51,578 bases of DNA from Streptomyces odonnellii (GCF_000981895.1 NZ_LATD01000088.1:1-51578); one strand, 5' to 3'. Positions 16,381 to 25,039 are shown, counted from the stretch's first letter. Translations and numbers: made by a program. The notes: generated from the letters alone by a model not told the origin.

Positions 16381-16911
16381 TCAGCTCCCGTGGGCCTCGC
16401 GGTGGGCCCCCGCCGTCTCGATATACCGTGCCGCGGTCCCCCTGATCCCCGCGCGCTCCTCCTCGGTCAGCTCGCGCTTGACCCTGGCCGGCACCCCCGC
16501 GACCAGCGAACCGGGCGGTACGCGCATGCCCTGCGGTACGAGGGACTGTGCCGCGACCAGCGAGCCAGCCCCGATCAGCGCGCCGTTGAGTACTGTGGCG
16601 CCCATCCCGATCAGCACCTCGTCCTCGACCGTGCACCCGTGCAGCACGGCGTTGTGACCGACCGACACCCGCTCACCGACCGTGAGCGGGAATCCGGGGT
16701 CGGCGTGCAGGGTGCAGTTGTCCTGGATGTTGCTCCCGGCGCCCACCGAGACCGGCGCGCGGTCCGCCCGGAGCACGGTGTGGTACCAGACGCTCGCCTC
16801 CGCGCCCAGCGTCACCTCGCCCACCACGACGGCGGTCGGCGCCGTGAACGCCGAGGGATCGACGGCGGGTTCCCTGCCGCCCACGCCCATGATCAGTGCC
16901 TGCCGTGTCAT
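16381..16911 (-). CDS. Gamma-carbonic anhydrase-like left-handed beta-helix protein
   Basis: This 176-residue protein is built from hexapeptide repeats forming a left-handed beta-helix. It keeps the gamma-class motifs VLRADRAPVSVGAGSNIQD, the ligand-type His in CTLHAD, and GHNAVLHGCTV with two more His, all consistent with a metal site between subunits of a trimer. Many such proteins (YrdA, PaaY, CaiE) bind zinc but have weak or no carbonic anhydrase activity, so the reaction is uncertain. ATG 16911 gives a standard N-terminus. It is divergent from the P450 at 17138 across 226 bases that contain GC-rich inverted and direct repeats around 16955-17005. Confidence 0.85.
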   Translation of the reverse strand: MTRQALIMGVGGREPAVDPSAFTAPTAVVVGEVTLGAEASVWYHTVLRADRAPVSVGAGSNIQDNCTLHADPGFPLTVGERVSVGHNAVLHGCTVEDEVLIGMGATVLNGALIGAGSLVAAQSLVPQGMRVPPGSLVAGVPARVKRELTEEERAGIRGTAARYIETAGAHREAHGS

Positions 16912-17137
16912 GCCGTCTCCTCGGTGCCGTCCCGGTCGCCCACGGGCCGCTTCGCGCGTACGGGCCGGACGCGGGCCCGTACGCCGGACGCGGGCCCGCG
17001 TACAGGCACCGTAGGCGACCGGCGGCAGACAGCGCGCGGCAGGTCGGCCAGGAGTCGGCTATTTGTGATGACGGATGATCAATAACCTTGGGGGCAGTGC
17101 CCGTTACCGATCGGGCCGGGATCGAACAAGGAGCTTC

Positions 17138-18364
17138 ATGGCCACCGCACAGCAGGTTCCCGACATCCTTTCCCCCGAGTTCGCCGAGAATCCGTATCCG
17201 GCCTATCGCGTGATGCGGGAGAGCGCCCCGCTCATCTGGCATGAAGCCACGCAGAGTTACATCATCTCGCGGTACGAGGATGTCGAGCGTGCCTTCAAGG
17301 ACAAGGAGTCGGTGTTCACCACCGACAACTACGACTGGCAGATCGAGCCCGTACACGGCAAAACGATCCTTCAGCTCAGCGGGCGGGAACACTCGGTGCG
17401 CAGGGCACTGGTCGCGCCCGCCTTCCGCGGCAGCGATCTGCAGAACAAGTTCCAGCCGGTCATCGAGCGCAACTCCCGTGAACTGATCGACGCCTTCCGG
17501 CACACCGGCTCCGTCGATCTCGTGGAGTCCTACGCGACCCGCTTCCCCGTCAATGTCATCGCCGACATGCTGGGCCTCGACAAGGCCGACCACGCCCGCT
17601 TCCACGGCTGGTACACCGCGGTCATCGCCTTCCTCGGCAACCTGTCCGGCGACGCCGAGGTCGCCGCGGCGGGCGAGCGCACCCGGATCGAGTTCGCCGA
17701 GTACATGTTCCCGATCATCCGGGAGCGCCGCGAGAACCTGGGGGACGATCTGCTCTCCACGCTCTGTGCCGCCGAGGTGGACGGCGTACGGATGAGCGAC
17801 GAGGACATCAAGGCCTTCTGCAGTCTGCTGCTCGCGGCGGGCGGCGAGACCACCGACAAGGCGATCGCCAGCATCTTCACGAATCTGCTGCTTCACCCCG
17901 ACCAGCTCGCAGCCGTACGGGAAGATCGCACCCTGATCGACCGGGCCTTCGCGGAGACCCTCCGCTACACCCCGCCGGTTCACATGATCATGCGCCAGAC
18001 CGCTCAGGACGTCGAGCTGAGCGGCGGCACGATACCCTCCGGCGCCACGGTGACCTGTCTGATCGGTTCCGCCAACCGGGACGGCTCCCGCTTCCGGGAC
18101 CCCGACACCTTCGACATCTTCCGTGACGACCTGACCACCACGACCGCCTTCTCCGCCGCCGCCGACCATCTCGCCTTCGCGCTCGGACGGCACTTCTGCG
18201 TCGGCGCGCTGCTGGCCAAGGCGGAAGTCGAGACCGGCGTCAACCAGCTTCTGGACGCGATGCCGGACCTCCGGCTCGCCGACGGCTTCGACCCGGTCGA
18301 GCAGGGTGTGTTCACCCGCGGACCGCAGACGCTGCCGGTGCGGTTCACCCCGGTCACGGCCTGA
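17138..18364 (+). CDS. Cytochrome P450
   Basis: This 408-residue soluble class I P450 has all canonical motifs. The I-helix oxygen-activation motif is AGGETT (234-239), the K-helix EXXR is ETLR (273-276), and the heme-binding loop FALGRHFCVG carries the ligand Cys354. ATG 17138 follows AAGGAG at 17128-17133. It converges on the conservon P450 and is separated from it by a perfect terminator stem, so it is a neighbour of the conservon, not part of it. No ferredoxin or ferredoxin reductase lies nearby, so redox partners must come from elsewhere. I cannot assign a CYP family or substrate. Confidence 0.93.
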   Translation: MATAQQVPDILSPEFAENPYPAYRVMRESAPLIWHEATQSYIISRYEDVERAFKDKESVFTTDNYDWQIEPVHGKTILQLSGREHSVRRALVAPAFRGSDLQNKFQPVIERNSRELIDAFRHTGSVDLVESYATRFPVNVIADMLGLDKADHARFHGWYTAVIAFLGNLSGDAEVAAAGERTRIEFAEYMFPIIRERRENLGDDLLSTLCAAEVDGVRMSDEDIKAFCSLLLAAGGETTDKAIASIFTNLLLHPDQLAAVREDRTLIDRAFAETLRYTPPVHMIMRQTAQDVELSGGTIPSGATVTCLIGSANRDGSRFRDPDTFDIFRDDLTTTTAFSAAADHLAFALGRHFCVGALLAKAEVETGVNQLLDAMPDLRLADGFDPVEQGVFTRGPQTLPVRFTPVTA

Positions 18365-18385
18365 CGGTTTCCAGGCCCGACCGGC

Positions 18386-18427
18386 GCCCGCCGGGCCCGG
18401 GGAACGACAACCCCGGGCCCGGCGGGC
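18386..18427. terminator. Bidirectional terminator between convergent P450 genes
   Basis: The stem is a perfect 17-bp inverted repeat, GCCCGCCGGGCCCGGGG at 18386-18402 and its complement at 18411-18427, with the eight-base loop AACGACAA. There is no T-run, as is usual in Streptomyces. Position between two convergent stops supports termination from both sides. Confidence 0.88.
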
Positions 18428-18487
18428 CGGTTGCGGGGGCAGGCCGTACGGTACGTACGACCGGCCGCACCGCGGTCCGCGGTGGCG

Positions 18488-19753
18488 TTACTGCACGACC
18501 GGGGTGAAGCTCACCGGCAGCGCGGTCAGCCCGCGCATCCAGATGGACGGCCGCCAGGTCAGCTCCTCCGGCTCCACGGCCAGCACCACATCGGGCAGCC
18601 GCTCCAGCAGCGTCTCGATCGCGGTACGGGCGATCACATCGGCCAGCAGCGGTGCCGGATACGGGCAGCGGTGCTCGCCGTTGCTGAACGAGAGATGCGC
18701 GGAGTTCTCGGCGCCGACATGCCCCTCGGGCCAGATCTGCGGATCGGTGTTGGCCGCCGCGAGCCCCAGCACCAGACAGTCGCCCGCCTTGATGTGCCGG
18801 CCGCCGAGCTGGGTGTCCCGTACCGCCCAGCGGCCCACGAAGTTCTGCGTCGGGGTGTCCAGCCACAGCACCTCGTTGAGCGCCTGCCCGACGCTGAGGC
18901 GCCCGCCGGACACATTGAGCGCGAACCGGTCGTCGGTGAGCAGCAGACGCAGGGTGTTGCAGATCCAGTTGGCCGTCGGCTGCTGGGCCGCGGCGATGAC
19001 CGTGATCAGGTCGACGACCATCTCCTCGTCCGTCAGCCCGGCCGGATGGGCCAGCATCCTGGAGGTGATGTCGGGACCGGGGGAGTCCCGCTTGTCCTTG
19101 ACCAGTCGCTGCATCCGCTCCATCACCCGCACATAGGCGGCGACCGGATCGTCCCCCTCATTGGCGTCCAGCGAGATCCGCAGATCGCGCACCAGATCGT
19201 CGGTGTCCACACTGTCCGCGGGCATACCGCAGAGCCGGACCACCGCCCGCATCGGTAGGGCGTGCACATACGCGGACATCAGCTCGGCCTGCCCGCTGCC
19301 CGCGAAGGCGTTGATGAGACCCTCGGCGATCTCCCGGCAGAGATGGGCGAGTTCGAACTGGTCGATGCCCTCCAGCGCGTCCGTGATCACCCCGGCCCGC
19401 CGCTGGTGCTCGGGGCCCTCGGCGAACATCACCGACGGCTGGTAGCCGACGAACGGCATCAGCGGCCAGTCGGCGGGGATCGATGCCCACTGGTTCCAGC
19501 GCCGGGAGTCACGGGCGAACAGCTCGTCGTGGCTCGTGACGTACGAGACCTCGGAGTAGCCCAGCACCAGCCACGCGGGAATGCCTCCGTCGAGAGTGAC
19601 GGGGGCGATCGCGCCGTGCTCTCTGCGCAGGGTGCGGTAGAGCTGGGACGGGGACTGCTGGTACTCCAGGCCGCTGAGCGGCACCGCGCCCGTGTGCGCG
19701 GGGCATTCGGGCGGCGGCGCCTGGTCGGGTGCGGAGCCCGTGGCGTCGGTCAT
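18488..19753 (-). CDS. Conservon cytochrome P450, CYP157-like, without the EXXR arginine
   Basis: This 421-residue P450 closes the conservon and overlaps cvnD by four bases (19750-19753). The heme loop FSNGEHRCPYPA with Cys363 is intact. The K-helix reads EVLW at 294-297 where EXXR is expected, so Arg is replaced by Trp. The I-helix region AAAQQPT (254-260) lacks the usual acidic residue and Thr pair. The CYP157 family of Streptomyces, typically found in conservons, is known for a degenerate EXXR. In S. coelicolor the cvn9/rar operon has the same gene order with a P450 at the end and represses aerial development. The protein may sense a ligand or act on an unusual substrate; the role is inferred. 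Confidence 0.88.
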   Translation of the reverse strand: MTDATGSAPDQAPPPECPAHTGAVPLSGLEYQQSPSQLYRTLRREHGAIAPVTLDGGIPAWLVLGYSEVSYVTSHDELFARDSRRWNQWASIPADWPLMPFVGYQPSVMFAEGPEHQRRAGVITDALEGIDQFELAHLCREIAEGLINAFAGSGQAELMSAYVHALPMRAVVRLCGMPADSVDTDDLVRDLRISLDANEGDDPVAAYVRVMERMQRLVKDKRDSPGPDITSRMLAHPAGLTDEEMVVDLITVIAAAQQPTANWICNTLRLLLTDDRFALNVSGGRLSVGQALNEVLWLDTPTQNFVGRWAVRDTQLGGRHIKAGDCLVLGLAAANTDPQIWPEGHVGAENSAHLSFSNGEHRCPYPAPLLADVIARTAIETLLERLPDVVLAVEPEELTWRPSIWMRGLTALPVSFTPVVQ

Positions 19754-20364
19754 GGTGTCATCTCCCGGGCCATGGCCAGTTCGTAGAGGTGGTCCACAAG
19801 GGTGATCAGTACGTGCTTGCCGGACGAACGCACCCGGGCGTCGCAGTCGACCAGCGGGACATGGTCCGGCAGTGAGAGCGCCTGGCGGATCTCCTCCAGG
19901 GAGAACGACGAGGCGTCGCCGTCGAACCGGTTAACCGCGACCACGAACGGGGTTCTGTGGTGTTCGAGCCGGTCGATGGCGTACCAGGACTCGCTCATCC
20001 GCCGGGTGTCGACCAGCACGACCGCGCCCAGCGTGCCGGAGAACAGCCGGTCCCAGAGGAACCAGAACCGTTCCTGCCCGGGCGCGCCGAACAGATACAG
20101 CACCATCAGCTCGTTGAGGGTGATCCGGCCGAAGTCGAACGCCACGGTGGTGGTGGTCTTGGCGGGCAGCCCGGCCGTCTCGTCGACACCGATCCCGGCC
20201 TGGGTCATCACCTCTTCGGTGTTGAGCGGCCGGATCTCGCTGACCGAGCGGACGAGGGTGGTCTTTCCGACCCCGAACCCGCCCACGATGACGATCTTCA
20301 GCCCGGTCTCGGCGGCGTCGGCCAGCGGTGTACGGGCCGGGAGTTCAGAGGTTGCGGAGTCCAA
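19750..20364 (-). CDS. cvnD: CvnD-type small GTPase
   Basis: This 204-residue Ras-like GTPase of the conservon family resembles eukaryotic Arf/Rab in fold. The P-loop GGFGVGKTT is at 28-36. Switch II is FGAPGQERFWFLW, with Gln in the catalytic position, and the base motif is NRFD instead of NKxD. It overlaps cvnC by 20 bases at its start and the P450 by four at its end, so all are one translationally coupled operon. In S. coelicolor Cvn complexes, CvnA, B, C and D assemble at the membrane in a nucleotide-dependent way. Confidence 0.93.
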   Translation of the reverse strand: MDSATSELPARTPLADAAETGLKIVIVGGFGVGKTTLVRSVSEIRPLNTEEVMTQAGIGVDETAGLPAKTTTTVAFDFGRITLNELMVLYLFGAPGQERFWFLWDRLFSGTLGAVVLVDTRRMSESWYAIDRLEHHRTPFVVAVNRFDGDASSFSLEEIRQALSLPDHVPLVDCDARVRSSGKHVLITLVDHLYELAMAREMTP

Positions 20365-20701
20365 GGAGCACCTCCTTCAAGAGGGCGGAGTCGGGAAGTT
20401 CGGCGGAGCGCGCGGCGCGCGGGTGCCGAGCGGTGATCCGGCCCGTCGCGAGGAGATCGCCGAGGAGGATACGTACCACCGTCACCGGCAGCTTCAGCTC
20501 GGCGGAGATCTCGACGACCGCGGTGGGATGGCGGCACAGGCCGAGGATCTTGACATGCTCCGACTGCATCCCCTGCGTCGGCTCGCACTCGCTGACGATC
20601 AGGGTGACCAGGTCGAACGAGTCGTCGTCGGCACGGCTGCGGCCACCGGTGACGGTGTAGAGCCGGTCGGGATCCCCGGTGTCGACGGGCCGACGGATCA
20701 T
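20345..20701 (-). CDS. cvnC: CvnC-type DUF742 protein
   Basis: This 118-residue protein has the DUF742 winged-helix-like pattern: RPVDTGDPDRLYTVTGGRS, FDLVTLIVSE, HVKILGLCRHPTAVVEISAE and LKLPVTVVRILLGDLLATG. The GD-L-ATG region is the family hallmark. It may act as an adaptor between the CvnB roadblock protein and the CvnD GTPase. Its ATG overlaps the cvnB stop by four bases (20698-20701). DNA binding has been suggested for the fold, but nothing here proves it. Confidence 0.92.
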   Translation of the reverse strand: MIRRPVDTGDPDRLYTVTGGRSRADDDSFDLVTLIVSECEPTQGMQSEHVKILGLCRHPTAVVEISAELKLPVTVVRILLGDLLATGRITARHPRAARSAELPDSALLKEVLLGLRNL

Positions 20702-21159
20702 GACGGCGAACTCTCCTGGAGCGGTGTGCGCGGCTCGGCCCGCAGATGCTCACCGATCTGCTCGACCAGCTCGGACATCTGGTGGCCCACCACCCCGGGG
20801 TCGGCGCCGTCCTCGGCCACCACCGCGAGATGGGCGCCGTCGCCGGCCTCGACGATGAAGAGCAGCCCGCCGTGGAACTCGGTCATCGAGTGCCGTACGC
20901 CCCCGGTGCCATTGCCGAACTCCACCGAGGCGCCCTGCGCGAGCGCCTGGATGCCGGAGCAGATGGCGGCGAGCTGATCGGCCTGGTCGAGGGTGAGATG
21001 GCGGCTCCAGCAGAGCTTCAGCCCGTCGCGGGAGAGCACCAGGGCGTGCCGGGTGCCGGGGGTGCGCTCCAGGAGGTTTTCGAGAAGCCAGGTCAGGCTG
21101 TTGTCAGTGGTGGTCTGCATGGTGTGCGTGGGGCGGGTTGTTCCCGGTGAGCCGGTCAC
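20698..21159 (-). CDS. cvnB: CvnB-type roadblock/LC7 protein
   Basis: This 153-residue roadblock/LC7 protein is similar to MglB, the GTPase-activating partner of MglA. The core reads LTWLLENLLERTPGTRHALV, LSRDGLKLCWS, ADQLAAICSGIQALAQGAS and GGLLFIVEAGDGAHLAVVAE. GTG 21159 is supported by AGGAG about ten bases upstream; an in-frame ATG at 21120 has no site. It overlaps cvnC by four bases. The predicted role is control of CvnD nucleotide state in a complex with CvnA. Confidence 0.92.
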   Translation of the reverse strand: MTGSPGTTRPTHTMQTTTDNSLTWLLENLLERTPGTRHALVLSRDGLKLCWSRHLTLDQADQLAAICSGIQALAQGASVEFGNGTGGVRHSMTEFHGGLLFIVEAGDGAHLAVVAEDGADPGVVGHQMSELVEQIGEHLRAEPRTPLQESSPS

Positions 21160-21240
21160 CAGCCCGTGTCTCCTGTCTCGGGTTCGGGGGGTGGGATGGG
21201 CGCCGATTCCCCGGGCGCCGTACGGGGAGAGCGCGGGGCC

Positions 21241-23034
21241 CTAGTCCGCCGGAAGCCCGGCTGTGCCACCGGTGCCGGAGGTGTGGCCGGAAGTGCTGCC
21301 GGTGCCGGGTGTCGGGTCGATGGTGGTGCCTGCCGCGTTGTCGGGCGGGGTGGTGGCGGCGCGGCGGGCGCGGTGGAAGGCGCCGAACTGGGAGCCCGCG
21401 TCACGGCCGGGACGTTTCTCCTCGCGCCCGGACTCGGACCCTGGCTCCGGCTCCGCCTGTGCCCTGCCGCGGTCCGCGGCGGCCATGGTGCGGCCGGGCG
21501 GGCGCACCGGAAGACCGTTGGGCGTCGCCACGTCGGGACCGTCCCCGGCCGGTGACGGCGCGGCCGTTCCCCGGCCGTCCGGCGCGGACAACGACGGGGA
21601 GGGCGGCAGGGACGTGACCGGCGGCACGGTGGCCGTGGCCACCGCCGGCCCCGGCGCCGTACGGAGCAGCGACTGCTCGGCGGCCAGGATCCGCTGCTGA
21701 GCGATGAGCTGCGGCGGGAACAGCACCACGACCCCCGTGCCCCCGCGCGACGAGGGCCGGTAGTTGACGCTGATGTGGTACTTGGCGGCCAGCCGGCCGA
21801 CCACGGCCAGTCCGAGCCGGGTGCCCTGGAGCATCGCCAGGTCGGTGACCCGCCCCGACACGGACTCCTCGGCGCGCCGCATGGCCGCGTCGGCCATCTT
21901 CAGTCCGCTGTCCTCGATGGTGACCACCAGGCCCGCCGTGCGCTCCTCGACATAGACATGCACTTCGTCGATGGGCGGGGAGAAGTTCGCCGCGTTGTCC
22001 ATGAGTTCGGCGAGGAGGTGCATCACCGGCTCGGCGGCGAATCCGGCGATCGCCGCGGTGCTGGAGCAGTGCAGCCGTACCCGCTGGTACGCGGCGATAC
22101 GGCCCACCGCGCCGCGCAGGATGCTCTCCATGCCGATCGGCTTGTTCCAGGCGCGGCTCGCGCGGCCGCCCATCAGCAGGGCCAGCCGGTCGGTGAGCAG
22201 TCCGAGCTGCGAGGTGTTGTGGTCGAGCTTGAGGAGATCGCCGAAGACCTCCTCGCCGTGCCGGTCCTGCATCTCCCGCAGGTCGGCCAGCATGCTCACG
22301 GCCTTCGCCTGCACCCGGCTCAGGGCCTTGGCGCTGGCCGCCTGCGCCGCCGCCGCGCGCCGCTCGCTGGTGGCGAAGTTCCGTACCACCGAGTCGGCCA
22401 GGACCCGCAGCCGGGGATCGGCAGGCGGATCGATACTGCCGAGCACCGTGTCGGCGGAGCCGCCGCCGCGCAGCCCGTCGAGCGCGGTGGGCAGCGTCTT
22501 GGTGGTGAGCAGATCCAACTCGTCGGTCATCCTGCCGAGTTGGGTCATGGCGCTCTCGCTGTCGGCGGTGGCCCGGGCGGCGCGCTCCTCGGAGCCCGCC
22601 AGCTCCGCGGTGAACAGCTCGAGGAGACGGCGGAGCTGCGGATCGGACGGCGTCGGCGTGGCCGCGAGCGTCTCGTCGGCTCCCGCGCCGTCCCGGACTC
22701 TCTTGACCACCGCGGGCAGCGTGACATTCAGCAGATGCGCGCATTCGGCGCCGGACTGGGCGAGCCGGGTCTGCGCCGTCCTGTTCTCGCTCTCCGCCGT
22801 GGTGGTGCCGCGCCGGACCCGGCGTACCAGCAGCGCGGCGGAGACGACGGCGACCGACACACACACCCAGGCGGTCGCGACGGTGGCGGCCACCCATGTA
22901 CGGGCGGAGGCCGGGGCCGCCGCGGCGACCGCGCCGGCGACCGCGCCGGACAGCACCACCACCGTCAGGGGTACGGCGAGCGACGACCGTGTCGTGCGTA
23001 TGCGGCGCGGGCTGGGGGCGACAGGCACTGACAT
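21241..23034 (-). CDS. cvnA: CvnA-type membrane sensor histidine kinase-like protein (nitrate/nitrite sensor family)
   Basis: This 597-residue protein begins with two membrane helices near residues 15-65 (VPLTVVVLSGAVAGAVAAAA and TWVAATVATAWVCVSVAVVS). A long cytoplasmic helical region follows (EERAARATADSESA; SKALSRVQAKAVSMLADL). The ATP-binding domain has its N-box at AELMDNAANFSPP and a G-box at TRLGLAVVGRLAAKYHISV. The last 150 residues are Pro/Ser/Thr/Gly-rich. Conservon CvnA proteins resemble histidine kinases but lack a cognate response regulator, and none is present here. ATG 23034 precedes the first membrane helix at a normal distance. It is first in the operon, 81 bases before cvnB. 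Confidence 0.92.
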   Translation of the reverse strand: MSVPVAPSPRRIRTTRSSLAVPLTVVVLSGAVAGAVAAAAPASARTWVAATVATAWVCVSVAVVSAALLVRRVRRGTTTAESENRTAQTRLAQSGAECAHLLNVTLPAVVKRVRDGAGADETLAATPTPSDPQLRRLLELFTAELAGSEERAARATADSESAMTQLGRMTDELDLLTTKTLPTALDGLRGGGSADTVLGSIDPPADPRLRVLADSVVRNFATSERRAAAAQAASAKALSRVQAKAVSMLADLREMQDRHGEEVFGDLLKLDHNTSQLGLLTDRLALLMGGRASRAWNKPIGMESILRGAVGRIAAYQRVRLHCSSTAAIAGFAAEPVMHLLAELMDNAANFSPPIDEVHVYVEERTAGLVVTIEDSGLKMADAAMRRAEESVSGRVTDLAMLQGTRLGLAVVGRLAAKYHISVNYRPSSRGGTGVVVLFPPQLIAQQRILAAEQSLLRTAPGPAVATATVPPVTSLPPSPSLSAPDGRGTAAPSPAGDGPDVATPNGLPVRPPGRTMAAADRGRAQAEPEPGSESGREEKRPGRDAGSQFGAFHRARRAATTPPDNAAGTTIDPTPGTGSTSGHTSGTGGTAGLPAD

Positions 23035-23523
23035 TCCGCGGTCCCTCGGTACTTGAGTGCGGGGGGAACAGACCGGCCGACCAGCGCGGTTCGGCCGCAC
23101 GGGCGGGATCGGACACCGATGGGGACGGTGATCTTCCGCACCACATGTGGCGCTCATGCTAACCACGCGGAGTGGCACGGGAGGACACGGAAAGGCCGGA
23201 GCCCACACAACGGGGGAGTTAGTCCCGAAGTCACCCACCAGCCAGTGTCGGTATGGTAAATGGGGATGACAGCTGTCGGCTCTTCTGCCCAGGTCCGACA
23301 TGCCCGTACGGACGCCCACACCACCTCTCGGGCCGCCGGGGAGGCGGCCGGGGGCGCGCGTTCGGACCTCAACCGTCGCTGTGGTCAACTGATTTCAGCC
23401 ATCCGAATCCCTCATACGGGTGCTTCTGGCGCCTCCAGCGGTGGATCTCGGGGGAGGTCGTGGGGCGAACGTCACAGCGGGTACGCCCGGTCCGGTCCGT
23501 CGCCGCCCACTACCGTGAGGCGC
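23035..23523. other. Divergent intergenic region, 489 bp
   Basis: This region lies between leftward cvnA and the rightward acyltransferase and must contain the conservon promoter. The part around 23240-23280 is relatively AT-rich (TATGGTAAAT) and carries a 10-base palindrome GACAGCTGTC at 23268-23277, a possible regulator site. Open frames cross the region on both strands but lack codon bias. No RNA gene was recognised. Confidence 0.5.
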
Positions 23524-24264
23524 GTGCCGAAGAACAGAAACACGTTCTCATCACTGGGCACCTGGCGGCGGCGCCTGCTCACGCGGGCCGTCCAGGGCGG
23601 GTGGCGATGGCTCCAGGAGACGGGCGCGGTGAGTGCCGAGCGTCCCGGGCGGCTGCGCTTCCGCCGGATCGGCACCGGTACCCGGCTCGCCTTCCCGCAG
23701 GGCACGGTCTTCGGCGAGCCGTGGATCGAGCTGGGTGACCACTGCGTCATAGGCGAACATGTCACGCTGACCGCGGGGATGATGCCCGGAATCGACCTCG
23801 GGCCGGAGACGGTGCTGACGCTGGGCAACGGGGTGGTGCTGGGCCGGGGCAGCCATGTGATCGCCGACACGACGGTGTCCATCGGCGCCGACACGTACTG
23901 CGGGCCGTATGTCTACATCACCTCGACCAACCACAGTTACGACGATCCGGCCGTGCCCGTCGGCAAACAGTGGCCGCGTATGGAACCGGTGGAGATCGGG
24001 CCCGGCTGCTGGCTGGGTACCGGTGCGGTGATCCTGCCCGGAGCGCGGCTCGGCCGGAACGTGGTGGTCGCGGCGGGCGCGGTCGTACGGGGAGAGGTCG
24101 CCGACCACGCGGTGGTGGCCGGCGCGCCGGCCCGGGTCGTACGGTGCTGGGACGCCGAGCGGGGCTGGCAGCCGCCACTGCGTACGCCCGCTCCGGTGCC
24201 GATACCGGAGGGGATCACGCCCCAGCAGCTCCTGGCGCTGGCCGAGCTGGAACGGCCGTCCTGA
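23524..24264 (+). CDS. Hexapeptide-repeat acyltransferase
   Basis: This 246-residue left-handed beta-helix acyltransferase resembles the WbbJ/LacA/maltose O-acetyltransferase branch. Repeats include ELGDHCVIGEHVTLTAG, DTTVSIGADTYCGPYVYITS and the catalytic-type loop STNHSYDDP with its His. GPGCWLGTGAVILPGARLG and VVAAGAVVRGEVADHAVVAG complete the helix. It probably acetylates a sugar or other hydroxyl group at the cell envelope; the acceptor is unknown. GTG 23524 gives VPKNRNTF; an alternative GTG at 23515 is three codons upstream. Hairpin 24273-24305 lies right after the stop. A link to the neighbouring conservon is not indicated. Confidence 0.85.
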   Translation: MPKNRNTFSSLGTWRRRLLTRAVQGGWRWLQETGAVSAERPGRLRFRRIGTGTRLAFPQGTVFGEPWIELGDHCVIGEHVTLTAGMMPGIDLGPETVLTLGNGVVLGRGSHVIADTTVSIGADTYCGPYVYITSTNHSYDDPAVPVGKQWPRMEPVEIGPGCWLGTGAVILPGARLGRNVVVAAGAVVRGEVADHAVVAGAPARVVRCWDAERGWQPPLRTPAPVPIPEGITPQQLLALAELERPS

Positions 24265-24272
24265 CGTGCCGC

Positions 24273-24305
24273 GCCCGTCATGGAGCCCGTGCGGCCATGA
24301 CGGGC
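24273..24305. terminator. Hairpin terminator after the acyltransferase gene
   Basis: There is a perfect 10-bp stem, GCCCGTCATG (24273-24282) with CATGACGGGC (24296-24305), and a 13-base loop, eight bases past the stop. No T-run follows. Confidence 0.75.
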
Positions 24306-24370
24306 CCCGCAGTACAGTGCGATGAACGGCGGGGTGCACCACACCATAGTGCAACCCGCTGAATCATCTC

Positions 24371-24391
24371 ATTGAATATATTGGACGGAAT
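24371..24391 (+). promoter_or_regulatory. AT-rich promoter/operator candidate of the XRE-cupin gene
   Basis: The strikingly AT-rich ATTGAATATATTGG holds the palindrome AATATATT (24375-24382). It includes a -10-like TATATT at 24377-24382, ten bases before GTG 24392, so the message would be nearly leaderless. A regulator bound here would block its own transcription; autoregulation by the XRE protein is inference. Confidence 0.45.
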
Positions 24392-24964
24392 GTGTCTGAC
24401 CTCGATCAGCTCACGCAGTCGCTGGCCCGCAATCTGAAACGCTGGCGAGGCGAACGGGGCTTCACCCTGGACGCCTTGGCCGCCCGCGCGGGGGTCAGCC
24501 GTGGGATGATCATCCAGATCGAGCAGGCGCGTACGAATCCGAGCGTCGGCACCACCGTCAAGCTCGCCGACGCGCTCGGCGTCTCCATCACGACCCTTCT
24601 CGACTACGAGCAGGGTCCCCAGGTCCGGATCGTGCCGGAGAGCCAGGCCGTACGGATGTGGTCCACCCCGGCGGGCAGCAGCACTACCCTGCTGGTGGGC
24701 ACAGAGGCCCGGGGGCCGCTGGAGATGTGGTCCTGGGTGCTGATGCCGGGGGACGCCAGCTCGTCCGACCCGCATCCGCCGGGCACGACCGAACTGCTGC
24801 ATGTCACCGCAGGCGAGCTGACCCTGGTCGTGGACGGCGAGCCGCACACCGTGCCCACGGGCGCCGCGGCGGCCTTCGAGGCGAGCGTGCCCCACACCTA
24901 CCGCAACGACGCCACGACGACCTGCGAACTGGTGATGACCGTCTCGATCCCGCCCGTACGCTGA
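24392..24964 (+). CDS. XRE-family regulator with C-terminal cupin domain
   Basis: This 190-residue transcription factor has an N-terminal lambda-repressor-type helix-turn-helix (about 12-66; LDALAARAGVSRGMIIQIEQ) and a small beta-barrel cupin (about 105-185; TTELLHVTAGELTLVVDGE, then VPHTYRND). This arrangement is common in regulators that sense small metabolites (PuuR-like, SutR-like). Cupin His residues are present in SDPHPPGTTELLH and VPHTYRN, so a metal or ligand site is possible. The GTG start has no good ribosome-binding site and may be leaderless. A terminator hairpin begins at its stop codon. Targets are unknown; the downstream YbaK-domain gene is a candidate. Confidence 0.88.
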   Translation: MSDLDQLTQSLARNLKRWRGERGFTLDALAARAGVSRGMIIQIEQARTNPSVGTTVKLADALGVSITTLLDYEQGPQVRIVPESQAVRMWSTPAGSSTTLLVGTEARGPLEMWSWVLMPGDASSSDPHPPGTTELLHVTAGELTLVVDGEPHTVPTGAAAAFEASVPHTYRNDATTTCELVMTVSIPPVR

Positions 24965-24984
24965 CCCGGCGCTTCGCCGGGTCA
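24962..24984. terminator. Terminator beginning at the XRE-cupin stop codon
   Basis: There is a perfect 10-bp stem, TGACCCGGCG (24962-24971) with CGCCGGGTCA (24975-24984), and a CTT loop. The first stem arm contains the TGA stop. Confidence 0.8.
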
Positions 24985-25039
24985 GGGGACCGTGGCACAT
25001 CCGGTCGGCCGCCCCGGAACGGCTGTTAGCGTGAGAGGC

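Noticed and set aside
16955..17005. GC-rich direct and inverted repeats before the P450 as a regulator array
   Set aside because: They are made of generic GGGCCC-type sequence common in such DNA. No clean unit or spacing could be defined.
16673..18193. Minus-strand frame opposite the P450 at 17138
   Set aside because: It is a shadow of the P450, whose heme, EXXR and I-helix motifs are intact.
24992..25039. Longer start for the YbaK-domain gene
   Set aside because: The extension lies over the leader just after the terminator and has no ribosome-binding site. ATG 25040 fits the domain start.
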